Assembly (NCBI RefSeq): GCF_002343915.1
Contig: NZ_NETK01000001.1
Span: 1,798,001 to 1,862,000 of the forward strand
From: Nannocystis exedens
GTDB taxonomy: Bacteria > Myxococcota_A > Polyangia > Nannocystales > Nannocystaceae
Direction of reading: 5' to 3'
DNA: 64,000 bases
Numbering within the stretch: the stretch's first letter is position 1; the number at the start of each line of letters is the position of its first letter. Below are positions 25,483-33,826 of this stretch, piece by piece. Made by a program: the position numbers and the translations under genes. The notes under the pieces were generated by a model, which saw only the letters and a list, made by a program, of their open reading frames with translations, did no database searches and was not told the origin of the DNA.

Positions 25483-26250
25483 TCAGAACTCGAAGCCGCA
25501 GCACTCGAACGCGATGTCCGCCTTCTCGTACGGCTCCAGGTCGCAGAACCCCTCGGAGGCGCCGCAGGTGCCCATCGGCTCGCCGTCGACGAGGCACGTG
25601 CAGGTGTCGCCCTCGCACGCGATCTCCTGCGCGCCCGAGTTCGGGCACTGGTAGCCGAACGAGCAGGAGTCCGGGCCCCCGCTCGAGCCGAGGTTCTGGC
25701 AGTCCGGCTCCCCGCACTCCTCCGGGAGCGCCTCCTCCTCCGCGGCGCAAGTGACCCACTCCTCGGCCAGCAGCTCCTCGCACGTCAGCCCGCCGGCGCA
25801 CTGGTAGAGCGCGACCGAGGGCGCGGTGCAGATGCCGCCGGGAGTGTTGCCGACGCAATCGAGCTTGCAGGAGGCGATGTCGCGATACTGGGGCTCCCAC
25901 TCGCACTCGATGAATTTCTCGCACAGCGACTCGCAAGCCGCGTCGAGCTCGGGCGGGACCACGTCGCCGGTGGTCGTGTCGGTGTCGCTGTCGGTCGTGG
26001 GGTCGGTCGCGCCGTCCGTCGCGCCGTCCGTCGACGTCGGCGCCGTGGGGTCCAGGGTCGACGTCGGTCCAGCGGTCGTCGTCTCGGTCGTGGCGTCGGT
26101 GCCCGCCGTGGCGTCGGTGCCCGCCGTGGCGTCGGTGCCCGCCGTGGCGTCGGTGTCGGTGGTCACCGGCTCGCCGACGGGACACGCCGTGAGTGTGAAC
26201 ACCCCGGCGAGGAGGCAAGCGCGAGCGAAGGGAAAGGATGACAGGGTCAT
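25483..26250 (-). CDS. Cys-rich lipoprotein with Thr/Asp repeat linker
   Basis: 255 residues. Signal MTLSSFPFARACLLAGVFTLTAC (Cys23). Residues ~30-100 are a Thr/Asp/Ala/Gly linker that includes three copies of DATAGT, encoded by 18-bp DNA repeats. The remaining ~155 residues have 18 cysteines (ACESLCEKFIECEWE, CQNLGSSGGPDSCSFGYQC, CTCLVDGEPMGTC) and a terminal ECCGFEF, so a secreted disulphide-bonded domain is expected. Function unknown. Same build as the other linker lipoproteins in this window. Confidence 0.87.
   Translation of the reverse strand: MTLSSFPFARACLLAGVFTLTACPVGEPVTTDTDATAGTDATAGTDATAGTDATTETTTAGPTSTLDPTAPTSTDGATDGATDPTTDSDTDTTTGDVVPPELDAACESLCEKFIECEWEPQYRDIASCKLDCVGNTPGGICTAPSVALYQCAGGLTCEELLAEEWVTCAAEEEALPEECGEPDCQNLGSSGGPDSCSFGYQCPNSGAQEIACEGDTCTCLVDGEPMGTCGASEGFCDLEPYEKADIAFECCGFEF
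26090..26143. repeat. three 18-bp tandem repeats in a lipoprotein linker
   Basis: The unit GTGGCGTCGGTGCCCGCC occurs three times in a row with a partial fourth. On the minus strand it encodes the hexapeptide period DATAGT. In-frame length variation is possible. Confidence 0.9.
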
Positions 26251-26543
26251 GCCGGCGGAGTAGCCGGACCCCCGGGAAAAATTGCGGTGTCCTCCTCGCC
26301 CGCGACCGCGACCGCGCGACCCACGTCACCGGCGACGGAGCGCAGGGCTCGAGATGAGCTTCCTCCCGCAGCTGGCTGCACCCCTCTGGCAGCTCCGACG
26401 ACGCGGTCCACGCGCACCGAGCGAATCCCTGGCCTTCACAAAAAGACGCCCGAGCGCCCTGGGACATGTCCATCGGGCCAGCTCACCACCGCGCGCCCCG
26501 ACTGGCGCCGCGCCCAGGCCCCGGCGAAATTGCGACCACCGCC

Positions 26544-26672
26544 ATGTCCGCCGTGATCGAGTTCTACCTGCCCGCCGATCCGTACGGCGAGCTGTCCAAC
26601 TTCGCCCCGTTCCCGATCTTGCTCGGCGGCAAGAGGTGGCCGACCAGCGAGCACGACTTCCAGGCGCAGTAG
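26544..26672 (+). pseudogene. N-terminal fragment of a NADAR (YbiA/DUF1768) family protein
   Basis: Forty-two residues remain: IEFYLPADPYGELSNFAPFP, then LLGGKRWPTSEHDFQAQ and a TAG. This is the conserved start of NADAR proteins (N-glycosidases acting on ADP-ribose or riboflavin intermediates), whose full length is about 150 residues. The codons after the stop (GCC AAG TGG) do not restore the domain. The truncation lies next to an integrase remnant and a 9-base T-run, so a recombination event probably removed the rest. Confidence 0.75.
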
Positions 26673-26735
26673 GCCAAGTGGATTTTTTTTTGGAATCCTC
26701 ACGGCAAGTTAGAAAGGCGCGAAGCTATCCCTCCA

Positions 26736-26909
26736 TCAGCACTCCAGCGCCTTGAGCCCGCGGGAGCTGGCGCCACGACGGTCGATGTACCGGCTCGCGG
26801 TCTGGAGGTCCTTGCGGCGAAGATGCGCGGCGACGGCCGCGACCCCACCACCACCGTCGGCGATCCGCGTGCCGCGCGTCTTCCGCAGGGACGTCAGGGC
26901 CGTGCCATG
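26736..26909 (-). pseudogene. C-terminal remnant of a tyrosine recombinase (phage-type integrase)
   Basis: Too short for a normal gene call, but translation of the minus strand gives TALTSLRKTRGTRIADGG, then VAAVAAHLRRKDLQTASRYIDRRGASSRGLKALEC and a stop at 26736. This is the catalytic C-terminus of a tyrosine recombinase: LRxTxGT (active-site Arg), AAHL..K (His), and the Tyr nucleophile in SRYID. The upstream part is missing. It indicates an old integrative element beside the truncated NADAR gene. Confidence 0.7.
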
Positions 26910-26982
26910 CGAGCCGTCCGGTTGGTGAAGTAAACGCCCGCTGCGAGGATCCCAGGGTCAGGCGGCGTGGTACTCGAGCCCG

Positions 26983-27546
26983 ATGACCACCACGAACACG
27001 TCGCCCGCACATGGTGCTCGTGGCTCCGCACTCGCCAGAGAGAGGGTCTGGGACACACACTGGCCTCACTTCTGGCTCGCGACCGCCGCCTTCGCGCTGG
27101 CTCCGGCGGCTCTGCTCGCGCCGCTCCTGAAGTTGGCGGTCAGCCCCGACGCCCCCTGGTCGGCCGCCTTCGCGGGGCCGGCCATGGTCTTCGGCGTGAC
27201 CGGGATGATCTTCCTCCTCGTGCGGCTCGGCTACCCCGGGGCCGAGTACTTCAAGCGCACGCTCTACGACTTCGCGCTGTTCGAACACGGCGTCGAGCTT
27301 CGTGACGGACAGGGCAACATCCTCGGGGAGACCGCGAACGCGACCCTGCGGGTGACGAGCGTCAACGTCCGGATGGGCCAGCAAATGGTGGGCGGTATAC
27401 GCCTCGACCATCGCGCCGGGTCGTTCCTGCTGTTGCCACGGCCCTCGGTCGCGCCGTGGCCGGGGATGTCGGCGGTGCCGTTCGTCGCTCCGTACTGTTC
27501 GGTCCCACACGCCACCTACGAACGGGTCCTGGCCCTCGCCACGTAA
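26983..27546 (+). CDS. two-helix membrane protein with a PH-like soluble domain, function unknown
   Basis: 187 residues. Two transmembrane helices (~30-52 FWLATAAFALAPAALLAPLL and ~66-84 GPAMVFGVTGMIFLLVRLGY) follow a short polar N-terminus. The C-terminal ~100 residues (FALFEHGVELRDGQGNILGETAN, LRVTSVNVRM) alternate strands as in bacterial PH-like domains. No enzyme motif. The gene begins just after the integrase remnant, so it could be cargo or a native neighbour. A strong CATGTC palindrome follows its stop. Confidence 0.7.
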   Translation: MTTTNTSPAHGARGSALARERVWDTHWPHFWLATAAFALAPAALLAPLLKLAVSPDAPWSAAFAGPAMVFGVTGMIFLLVRLGYPGAEYFKRTLYDFALFEHGVELRDGQGNILGETANATLRVTSVNVRMGQQMVGGIRLDHRAGSFLLLPRPSVAPWPGMSAVPFVAPYCSVPHATYERVLALAT

Positions 27547-27601
27547 GGCGGCCCGCACGCCGTCGACCATCAATCGCGGACCGCTCGTTCTCGCCGGGCC
27601 C

Positions 27602-27627
27602 AAGGACATGTCTTTCAAGACATGTCC
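27602..27627. repeat. AAGGACATGTCTTTCAAGAC palindrome family member
   Basis: AAGGACATGTCTTTCAAGACATGTCC reads as two inverted copies of GGACATGTC: GGACATGTCTT (27604-27614) faces AAGACATGTCC (27617-27627), with a 2-base centre and perfect 11-base arms. It lies 56 bases after the stop of the membrane-protein gene and before an opposite-strand reading frame, the same convergent setting as the copies at 3.3, 6.0 and 24.1-24.3 kb. It is the longest stem of the set. Confidence 0.6.
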
Positions 27628-27655
27628 GCGAGAGCAACTCGGAAAAGCCAGCCCC

Positions 27656-27799
27656 TCAGACGATCTGCGGCATCCGCTCCTGCGCCGCGATCGGCTCCGA
27701 CAGCACCGCCGTCAGCACCGCCCGCACCGCCGGCGCCTCGATCCCGCGCAGGTGGCCGAGCAGCGACTCCATGTGCACCTGAAAGCCGCAGCGCGTCAC
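27656..27799 (-). pseudogene. small ORF or C-terminal gene fragment, function unknown
   Basis: The minus strand gives VTRCGFQVHMESLLGHLRGI, then EAPAVRAVLTAVLSEPIAAQERMPQIV and a stop at 27656, with good codon bias and an amphipathic helical pattern. The only starts are a GTG at 27797-27799 or an ATG cut off by an in-frame TGA just upstream, so it may be the tail of a lost gene. I do not recognise it. Confidence 0.35.
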
Positions 27800-27963
27800 C
27801 TCGACGGGTCACCGCTTCATGACTCGACGCGGCTCGCCCTCCCAGCGGGCCGCTCGCAATTTCGGACCGGCGATTCGCTCTCGCGCTCGCCGGGCGCCCG
27901 CGTCGACGAGCACCGCCAATCGCCGCGACTGCGGACCAGCAGCCGCCTCGACCTACGCCTGGC

Positions 27964-28323
27964 TCACGGTTCGGCTTGCGGGGCGATCGTCAGCTCGGTC
28001 TGTGCCTCGAGCTCGCCGAAGGTCCGGTGGTGGATGATGCGGCAGCGCTGGACGACGCCGACGAGCTGGTACCTCGGCTTCGCCCGGGCATCGATCCCCG
28101 GACCGACCGCGATCGGCTTGCCCCCCTGCTTCTCGCCGGAGGTGCCGGTCAGCTTGTCGGAGACGTACTCGACGCCGGTGACGAGGTCGATGATCTGGGG
28201 CTCGTGCTCGAGGAGCGCCATCTTCCCGCCGAAGATCCCGCCCTGCATGCACTCGTACCAGACGACCTGGACGCGATGACCGACCGGCACCGGCGCGTGA
28301 AACAGGACAGTGATCTTCTCCAT
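27964..28323 (-). CDS. small protein of unknown function
   Basis: 119 residues from the ATG at 28321-28323. Beta-rich: MEKITVLFHAPVPVGHRVQV, GGKMALLEHEPQIIDLVTGVEYVSD and PRYQLVGVVQRCRIIHHRTF suggest a small barrel with charged loops. There are no signal peptide or membrane segments, so it is cytosolic. Codon use fits the genome, which supports a real gene. Family not recognised. Confidence 0.65.
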   Translation of the reverse strand: MEKITVLFHAPVPVGHRVQVVWYECMQGGIFGGKMALLEHEPQIIDLVTGVEYVSDKLTGTSGEKQGGKPIAVGPGIDARAKPRYQLVGVVQRCRIIHHRTFGELEAQTELTIAPQAEP

Positions 28324-28773
28324 CTGCCGAGGATAGATGCGATGTGATCGGCCGCCCATCGGGATTCGAGCGCCGCGACCCAGGGCGGCCGTGCTCGCTC
28401 TCGCGCCCCAGCACTCGCTCCTCGTCATGCTCGCCACAGGCAGGCGGGCTCGTGCCAGCCATCGCCGTTGAAGTCGAACGGAGACGTTCCGACCTCGACG
28501 GGCCTCCCGGCCCTCCAGCCGGCCTCCAGACCTCGAATTCCCGCGAATTCCGCGTTCGGTAACACCCCGTTCGCGCCCGCTCGCCTGACAGTGCGGCTAC
28601 GCGCGGGCACTGAGGTTCTTGGAGATCTCTGGAGTGCCCACCTGACATCCCTGGTCCTAAAGAAATCCAGGAGACGGTGAAGACCGCGAAGGCCAGACGA
28701 GCTGACTCCCCTCCTGGGCTCGCAGAAGGAGCTCGCGGAGGACGGCGGCGCGAGGTGCCGTGTGTGATGTCCA
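28324..28773. other. gene-poor stretch with a possible FG-GAP/VCBS repeat scrap
   Basis: No complete gene. On the minus strand, ending at 28425, the short sequence SPFDFNGDGWHEPACLWRA contains the D.NGDG calcium-loop signature of FG-GAP/VCBS repeats, so the tail of a lost surface protein may remain. The rest shows no coding pattern. Confidence 0.3.
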
Positions 28774-30225
28774 TCAATCGTGGTCGAGGTTCGCGACGAG
28801 GTCGAAGGCGACGGGCTGCGAGGACGCCCGATCGGGCGTGAGCTCGTCGCGGCTTGGGAAGCGGTCGGGTTCCAGTTCGGCGGCGGCGTCCTGGCAGCGC
28901 GTGGCCCACTCGTCGACGAGCCCGGTCTCGACGGCGAGGGAGGCACAGCTCGCCGTCCGCTCGGCCGCGGCGGCCAGCATTGGAGCGAAACGATCGCTGT
29001 AGCAACAGAAGAAATCGTCTTTCGGCGGGCGGTTGCGGTCCAGCTCGAGGTGCAGGACGACGTCGCGGGTGGCCTGGGCCCCGCGGTGGAGGGCGGCAAA
29101 GATGGTGTGTGGATCGGCCTCAGCGATGATCGCGTCGTATTCGCGCTCGAGCTGCCGGTGCAGCGCGTACTTGCGGGTGATGAAGGCGCTCATGCGGCGG
29201 GTCGACGCGTCATGCGTGGCGCGCTGGTTCGACAGGATGAGCGCGTGTCGCCGTCCGGGCAGCTCTGCGCGCCACTCCTCGAGCGAGAAGTCGAGGCCGA
29301 TCGGCTGATGCAGGCGAAGCAACTCTTCGAAGGTCGACTCGGCGAGCAACCAGCGGGCGTGCATGACGGCTTCGGAGAGTCGCTCGCTGGTCGGCAGCGC
29401 ACGGGCGCGGCGGAGGGCCGACTGCAGGCGACGCCGCGCCTCGCCGGCGAGCTCGGCGTCGCGCTCAACGACGAGGAGGGCGTCGCGCTGGACGCGACCA
29501 CAGCCTACGTGCCAGTTGACCCGGCTCATGACACCGCAGGTGCCGCCGATGTCGGCGATCGGACACGACTGCTGCCACAGCAGTCGCGCCAGCTCGATCT
29601 CCGCCAGGATCTGCAGCTCGGGGCCGGCGGCGCGGCCGAACCCGGTCAACGCCATGCGAGCGTGCCAGCGACGCTCGCTATCGTCCACCAACAGAGAGCG
29701 CGCACCCCAGAACAGCTCCGCGGCCAGCGAATGCGTGGACGTGGGAGCCTCGAGCAATGCTTCGAACAGGTGCCGCGCTGCGCCGCCGAGGCCGATGTCG
29801 ATGAGACCGGCATCGTAGCGGGCGATCACGGCCGAACGCGCGTCGGCGACCTCGGCGTGGCGATTCAGGTAAAAAACGGCCATTCGCCACTCGGCGCGCT
29901 GCAGATGCGCCTGCGCGCGTGCGAGGTGTCCGCCCGGATCGTCGCCGGTCAGCGCGACGAGCTCCGGCCCCGCGGGAGACGGCGCGGCGCGAACAGCGAC
30001 CTGCAGCGCTTCACGCGTGCCGAGCGCAGTGGTCGGATCGCCCGGCCACGGGCTTGCGAGGAAGTGGCCGGTCTCCTCGCGCCTGGGCGCCGTGAGGAGG
30101 AGGACGACGGCGGCGGCAGGCGCGAGCGGCACACCCGGGGCAACGCGCGGGCCGGCGCCGCGGCCGTGCCAGGTTCGTCCCCGACCTATCTCCGTTCCGC
30201 TGCGAGTTTCGCGCTGTTTGGTCAC
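28774..30225 (-). CDS. helical repeat-like protein with one membrane helix, function unknown
   Basis: 483 residues from a GTG at 30223-30225. One possible membrane helix at ~30-47 (VPLAPAAAVVLLLTAP) suggests anchoring with the bulk outside. Residues ~85-330 are helical pairs with TPR/SEL1-like spacing (LARAQAHLQRAEWRMAVFYLNRHAEVADA, AAELFWGARSLLVDDSERRWHARMALTGFGRAAG). A Cys-containing loop (QSCPIADIGGTCGVM) is distinctive. The C-terminal ~150 residues have no visible motif. Its start overlaps the stop of the IS66 remnant by four bases, so its promoter may have been replaced by the insertion. Confidence 0.65.
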   Translation of the reverse strand: MTKQRETRSGTEIGRGRTWHGRGAGPRVAPGVPLAPAAAVVLLLTAPRREETGHFLASPWPGDPTTALGTREALQVAVRAAPSPAGPELVALTGDDPGGHLARAQAHLQRAEWRMAVFYLNRHAEVADARSAVIARYDAGLIDIGLGGAARHLFEALLEAPTSTHSLAAELFWGARSLLVDDSERRWHARMALTGFGRAAGPELQILAEIELARLLWQQSCPIADIGGTCGVMSRVNWHVGCGRVQRDALLVVERDAELAGEARRRLQSALRRARALPTSERLSEAVMHARWLLAESTFEELLRLHQPIGLDFSLEEWRAELPGRRHALILSNQRATHDASTRRMSAFITRKYALHRQLEREYDAIIAEADPHTIFAALHRGAQATRDVVLHLELDRNRPPKDDFFCCYSDRFAPMLAAAAERTASCASLAVETGLVDEWATRCQDAAAELEPDRFPSRDELTPDRASSQPVAFDLVANLDHD

Positions 30226-30432
30226 ACGATGCCGGCCTGCTCGCCGAGCGCGATGCGGCGGAAGACGTTGCCTGCCAGCCGCTGCTGGGTCTCCTGCTTC
30301 TGCAGAGTCTGCGGCCAGCAGGCCGGCGCGAGCTCAAGGACGCGGTGGCGAGGCCCAGGACGACAACAGGCAGAAGAGGTCACGGGAGTAGCCGAGGGGT
30401 TCGATGTGGTGCATCTCGCAGGAGCGCGGCGC
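30222..30432 (-). pseudogene. IS66-family transposase, C-terminal remnant
   Basis: MHHIEPLGYSRDLFCLLSSW in one frame followed after a shift by PRHRVLELAPACWPQ and the tail QRLAGNVFRRIALGEQAGIV matches the end of IS66 TnpC transposases (EP..YLRDLL..L..W....V.ELAP..W). The same tail is found at 52.7 kb (QRLAANVFRAVTLADHAPPV). The upstream catalytic part is missing. The frameshift and truncation mean it is dead. Confidence 0.7.
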
Positions 30433-30616
30433 CTTACAGCGCGGCCGTCTCGATCCGCGCGGCCGAACTCGTCCGGGGCAGGGACGCCGGCTGCCGCCTT
30501 GGACAAGGTGCGGCCGTGATTGGAGCAGCTCGACGCGCGCCGCGGGCATCGGCGCCCAACGCCTGCCAGTCGGGCTGCCAATGCGTGGCTGGCCGACCGT
30601 GGCAGCATGCCGTGAT

Positions 30617-32203
30617 TCAGAAGATCTCGACGTACGGCAGCGCGTCACCCATCTCGTCGGGTTCGTCGCCGCGATGATTGGTGTCGCCGTACCCGAGCTC
30701 GCCGCCTCCGTTGTCGCCCCAGCATTTCACCCGGCCACCGGACACAATCGCGCAGGCGTGGTGGAACCCGTGGGAGAACCGCTCAACGGTCTCGCCGTCG
30801 CCGAGGTCGATCGCCGGCACCTGGGCGAGTGGCGAGCCCGGCCAAGCCACGTCTGAACCGGTCCCCATCAGCCCGAAGGTGTTACCGCCCCAGCACTTCA
30901 ACGACTTGTTCTCGAGCTGCACACAGGCGCTGTGACGGCCGGTGGCGACGGCGATCGCCTTGCTCGGACCGAGGTCGTATGCCGGGAGGTCGTCCCCCAT
31001 CTCGCCGGGCATCCAGCCGTAGTAGGTACTGCTGGCGAACGGCCACAGCACGTGCGAGCCGTCGTCCTCGCCCCAGCACTTGAGACGGCCGTCTACGAGC
31101 ACGACGCAAGTTGTCCCGTCGGTCGCGGATGCCTGCGCGATCTCGGCGCCAGCGCCCACGTCGACAAACGGCAGCGCATCGCCCATATCGGCAGGCTCAT
31201 CGCCTTGCAGGTCCCAGTTCTCGAGCCCGAGCAGTACGCCCATTCCCCAGCACTTTAGCCGGCCCAGGTCGTCGAGCGCACAATTGGCGTGATGCCCGGC
31301 AACGACCGCGGTCGGCGACATGTCCCCGAGATCGATCGCGGGCAGCGCGGCGCCCATCTCGCCGGGAGAGTCGCCGCGGGTCGCGGTGTCGCCGAGACCG
31401 AGCTGACCCTCGGCGTTATAACCCCAGCACTTCAGTGCGCCGCTCTCGAGCAAGGCACAGGTCCCGCGAGCGCTGTTGCCGATTGCCACGGCGGCCTCGC
31501 CGAGCTCGACCGCCGGGAGCGCGTCCCCCATCTCGTCGGGATCGTCGCCGACAAACTCCGTCGTGCCGAGTCCGAGGTAATCCCCTTTGGCCCCGCCCCA
31601 ACACTTGACCTGTCCCTCGCTGCCGAGCGCACAGAAGTGGCCCTGACACGTGATCTCCTGCACGTCCATGCCGAGATCGACGAACGGCAGGTCCGCTCCC
31701 ATCTCCCCGGGCTCGTCGCCGACGTTGCCGAGGACACCTGCTCCCCAGCACTTCAATCGCGCCATCTCGTCGACGACACAAGTCCGGGACGCTCCCGCGC
31801 ATATCCGGACGATCGGCACCTCGATCTGGCAGCCCGCGCTGCATCCGTCGAAGCTGACGCGGTTTTCGTCGTCGCATTCCTCGGCGCCACCGACCAGGCC
31901 GTCGCCGCACTCAGCGTCCGCGTTCGTACTGCTGTCGTCGACGCTCGTGGCGGTCGACGTCGGCTCCGCAGTCGAGCCCGATTCGCCCGACGTCGGCTCC
32001 ACGGTGGTCGCTTCCGCGGTCGTCGTGCCCGGGCTGGCCTCGGAGGACGCAGAGCTCGCGGTCGTCGGCTCCGGACTGCCCGAGGTGGTGGAGCTCGGTT
32101 CGGTCGTCGAGACGTCGGCGCTGTCGGTCGCGGCTTCGTCCGGTTGACAGGCCGCCGCGAGAGGAACCGCGATCAAGGTGATCAGTACGAGATGACGCGC
32201 CAC
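30617..32203 (-). CDS. RCC1-repeat lipoprotein with myxococcal Cys-rich repeat
   Basis: 528 residues. Signal MARHLVLITLIAVPLAAAC (Cys19). A Ser/Thr/Glu-rich linker (~25-95), then CGDGLVGGAEECDDENRVSFDGC (Cys-rich repeat), then seven RCC1/ATS1-type blades of ~50 residues, each with a C.L...G.LKCWG core and a conserved G(D/E)EP.EMGDALP loop. RCC1 blades form a seven-bladed propeller; bacterial secreted forms are of unknown role. The near-identical EMGDALP loops suggest recent internal duplication. Probably displayed on the cell surface. Confidence 0.93.
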   Translation of the reverse strand: MARHLVLITLIAVPLAAACQPDEAATDSADVSTTEPSSTTSGSPEPTTASSASSEASPGTTTAEATTVEPTSGESGSTAEPTSTATSVDDSSTNADAECGDGLVGGAEECDDENRVSFDGCSAGCQIEVPIVRICAGASRTCVVDEMARLKCWGAGVLGNVGDEPGEMGADLPFVDLGMDVQEITCQGHFCALGSEGQVKCWGGAKGDYLGLGTTEFVGDDPDEMGDALPAVELGEAAVAIGNSARGTCALLESGALKCWGYNAEGQLGLGDTATRGDSPGEMGAALPAIDLGDMSPTAVVAGHHANCALDDLGRLKCWGMGVLLGLENWDLQGDEPADMGDALPFVDVGAGAEIAQASATDGTTCVVLVDGRLKCWGEDDGSHVLWPFASSTYYGWMPGEMGDDLPAYDLGPSKAIAVATGRHSACVQLENKSLKCWGGNTFGLMGTGSDVAWPGSPLAQVPAIDLGDGETVERFSHGFHHACAIVSGGRVKCWGDNGGGELGYGDTNHRGDEPDEMGDALPYVEIF

Positions 32204-32563
32204 TTGGCCTCCGAACCTGGCATACGACTCATGGTCCCGACGCGCAACGGCCAGAACCAGGTCTCGAAGGAGTGGTCGTTATCGACCCCGCCGTCTAGAC
32301 CGCCGGTCCCGTTGCGGTCCATCGTGAAGATCCGTGCGTAGCCGTCCGCCGCGGGGGCGCCCGTGAATTGGGGCGTGTAGCCAACCAGCATCGAGCCGTT
32401 GGCGGCCGCTCCGTTCATTGCGCTGCTCGGTGCGCCCGTGGAACGCAACGAGAGGGTCAACGGGGGATCCGGAGCAACCTGCCTCGGGTGAGCAGGGGTG
32501 GCAACTCACCGACGCCATCGCCGCCTGGCGCGCACACGTCGCTTGTACTCGGCTACGTGGGAT
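32182..32563 (-). pseudogene. C-terminal remnant of a secreted-type protein cut by the IS3 insertion
   Basis: The frame ending at 32182 reads SMLVGYTPQFTGAPAADGYARIFTMDRN, then GVDNDHSFETWFWPLRVGTM and a short tail, with good codon bias and a YARIFTMDRNGTGG motif. It overlaps the start of the RCC1 gene by 22 bases and has no start before the left end of the IS at 32564. It looks like the tail of a gene whose front was removed. Function unknown. Confidence 0.4.
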
Positions 32564-32588
32564 TGCCCCGAAAAAGTGGACACTTTGC

Positions 32589-33479
32589 TTACGCCGCTTG
32601 CGTCTCCGCCTGTCCGGCGTAGAAGCTCTCCTCGTAGGCGATCGGGGTCGAGTAGCCGATCGACGAGTGGCGACGTTGACGGTTATAGAACACTTCGATC
32701 CATTCTGAGATAGCCGTCCTCGCGCTCTCTCGCGTGAGGAAGATCGCGCGATGCACGAGCTCGGTCTTCAGCGTGCTGTTGAAGCTCTCGGCGACCGCGT
32801 TGTCCCAGCAGTTGCCCTTGCGGCTCATGCTGCACGTCATGCCTGCCTCGCGCAGGGCCTCCCGGTAGTCGTCTGCTGCGTACTGGGAGCCTCGGTCGGA
32901 GTGGAAGAGGAGTCCCTCCTCGGACGGCTCGCTATGTCCCAGCGCGGCCCTCAGCGCGCCGAGGGCCAGCTCGGTGCGCATGTGGTCGGCCATCGACCAG
33001 CCGACGACGCGGCGCGAGAACAGGTCGATGATCACCGCGAGGTAGAGCCAGCCCTCGAGGGTCCAGACGTACGTGATGTCGGCGACCCACGCCTTGTCGG
33101 GCTTGCTGACGGTGAAGTTGCGATCGAGGATGTTTTCGGCCACGGGGAGCTTGTGGTTCGAGTCGGTGGTCCTCCTGAATTTCGGCCTACGACGGCCTTG
33201 GATGCCCTCTTTGCGCATGAGCCGGGCCACGCGTTTGCGGCTGACCTTGCGGCCACGCTCGCGTAGTTCTCTGCGAATTCGCGGGCTCCCGTAGGTCTTC
33301 CTGCTCGCGGCATGGATCTCCGCCACCTCCTGGACGAGCGCCGCGTTCTCCTGCGCTCTCGGCGATGGCTCACGCGTCTTCCACGCATAGAAGCCGCTCC
33401 GCGAGACCTCGAGGAGCTCGCACATCATGCTGACCGGGAAATTGGCCTCCTCCGCCGCGATCACCTGGAAGTCGGTCAC
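32589..33479 (-). CDS. IS3-family transposase OrfB (DDE integrase domain)
   Basis: 296 residues. An N-terminal helical part (HAASRKTYGSPRIRRELRERG is the HTH_21 region), then the rve catalytic core with DDE residues in VADITYVW (Asp), FHSDRGSQYAADDY (Asp) and NAVAESFNSTLKTE (Glu), then the HSSIGYSTPIAYE tail. Complete by comparison with the family. It overlaps orfA by four bases, and an A7G run in the shared region (33507-33514) is a candidate -1 frameshift site that would produce an OrfAB fusion. Confidence 0.95.
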   Translation of the reverse strand: MTDFQVIAAEEANFPVSMMCELLEVSRSGFYAWKTREPSPRAQENAALVQEVAEIHAASRKTYGSPRIRRELRERGRKVSRKRVARLMRKEGIQGRRRPKFRRTTDSNHKLPVAENILDRNFTVSKPDKAWVADITYVWTLEGWLYLAVIIDLFSRRVVGWSMADHMRTELALGALRAALGHSEPSEEGLLFHSDRGSQYAADDYREALREAGMTCSMSRKGNCWDNAVAESFNSTLKTELVHRAIFLTRESARTAISEWIEVFYNRQRRHSSIGYSTPIAYEESFYAGQAETQAA

Positions 33480-33811
33480 GTCTCCCTGGCGAAGAAGGCC
33501 GCCGCTTTTTTTAAAAAGTCGCGCTCCATCTCCACCCGCTTCAGCTCCTTGCGCAGCCGGGCGAGCTCGGCCCGCTCGTCCGTCGTCAGCGGTCCTCGCG
33601 GGGCCGGGTTCTGGTTGATCTCGTCCTGCTTCACCCAGCTCCGCAGCGCGCTCACCGTCAAGCCCATCTCGTGAGCGACCTGCGCCACCGATTTCCCTGA
33701 AGTCTTGACGATCTTGACCGCCTCGGCCTTCTGCTCCGGCGTGAACGCTCTCGCTTCTTCTTGCTCATGGCCTTCAACCCTCTCTACTTCTGACTCATCG
33801 AGGGTGTCCAC
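33476..33811 (-). CDS. IS3-family transposase OrfA (helix-turn-helix)
   Basis: 111 residues. FTPEQKAEAVKIVKTSGKSVAQVAHEMG is the HTH_Tnp_1 domain, followed by VSALRSWVKQDE and a leucine-zipper-like helix (ERAELARLRKELKRVEMERDFLKKAAAFF) that joins OrfA to OrfB. The frame begins with a GTG inside the right terminal repeat, so the true start may be further in. Near the end the DNA reads CTTTTTAAAAAAAGC, where ribosomal slippage could occur. Confidence 0.93.
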   Translation of the reverse strand: MDTLDESEVERVEGHEQEEARAFTPEQKAEAVKIVKTSGKSVAQVAHEMGLTVSALRSWVKQDEINQNPAPRGPLTTDERAELARLRKELKRVEMERDFLKKAAAFFARET

Positions 33812-33826
33812 TGGATCGGGGCAGGT

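Larger units (their letters stand above)
32564..33823 (-). mobile_element. IS3-family insertion sequence
   Basis: 1260 bases between imperfect 20-bp inverted ends TGCCCCGAAAAAGTGGACAC (32564-32583) and the complement of TGCCCCGATCCAGTGGACAC (33804-33823), 17 of 20 identical. It contains the usual orfA and orfB in overlapping frames. Flanking bases (GAT left, GGT right) do not form a clear target duplication, so one flank may have rearranged. Confidence 0.9.

Noticed and set aside
26683..26692. T-run as an intrinsic terminator
   Set aside because: No stem of reasonable strength directly before it; it lies at the edge of the truncated NADAR gene.
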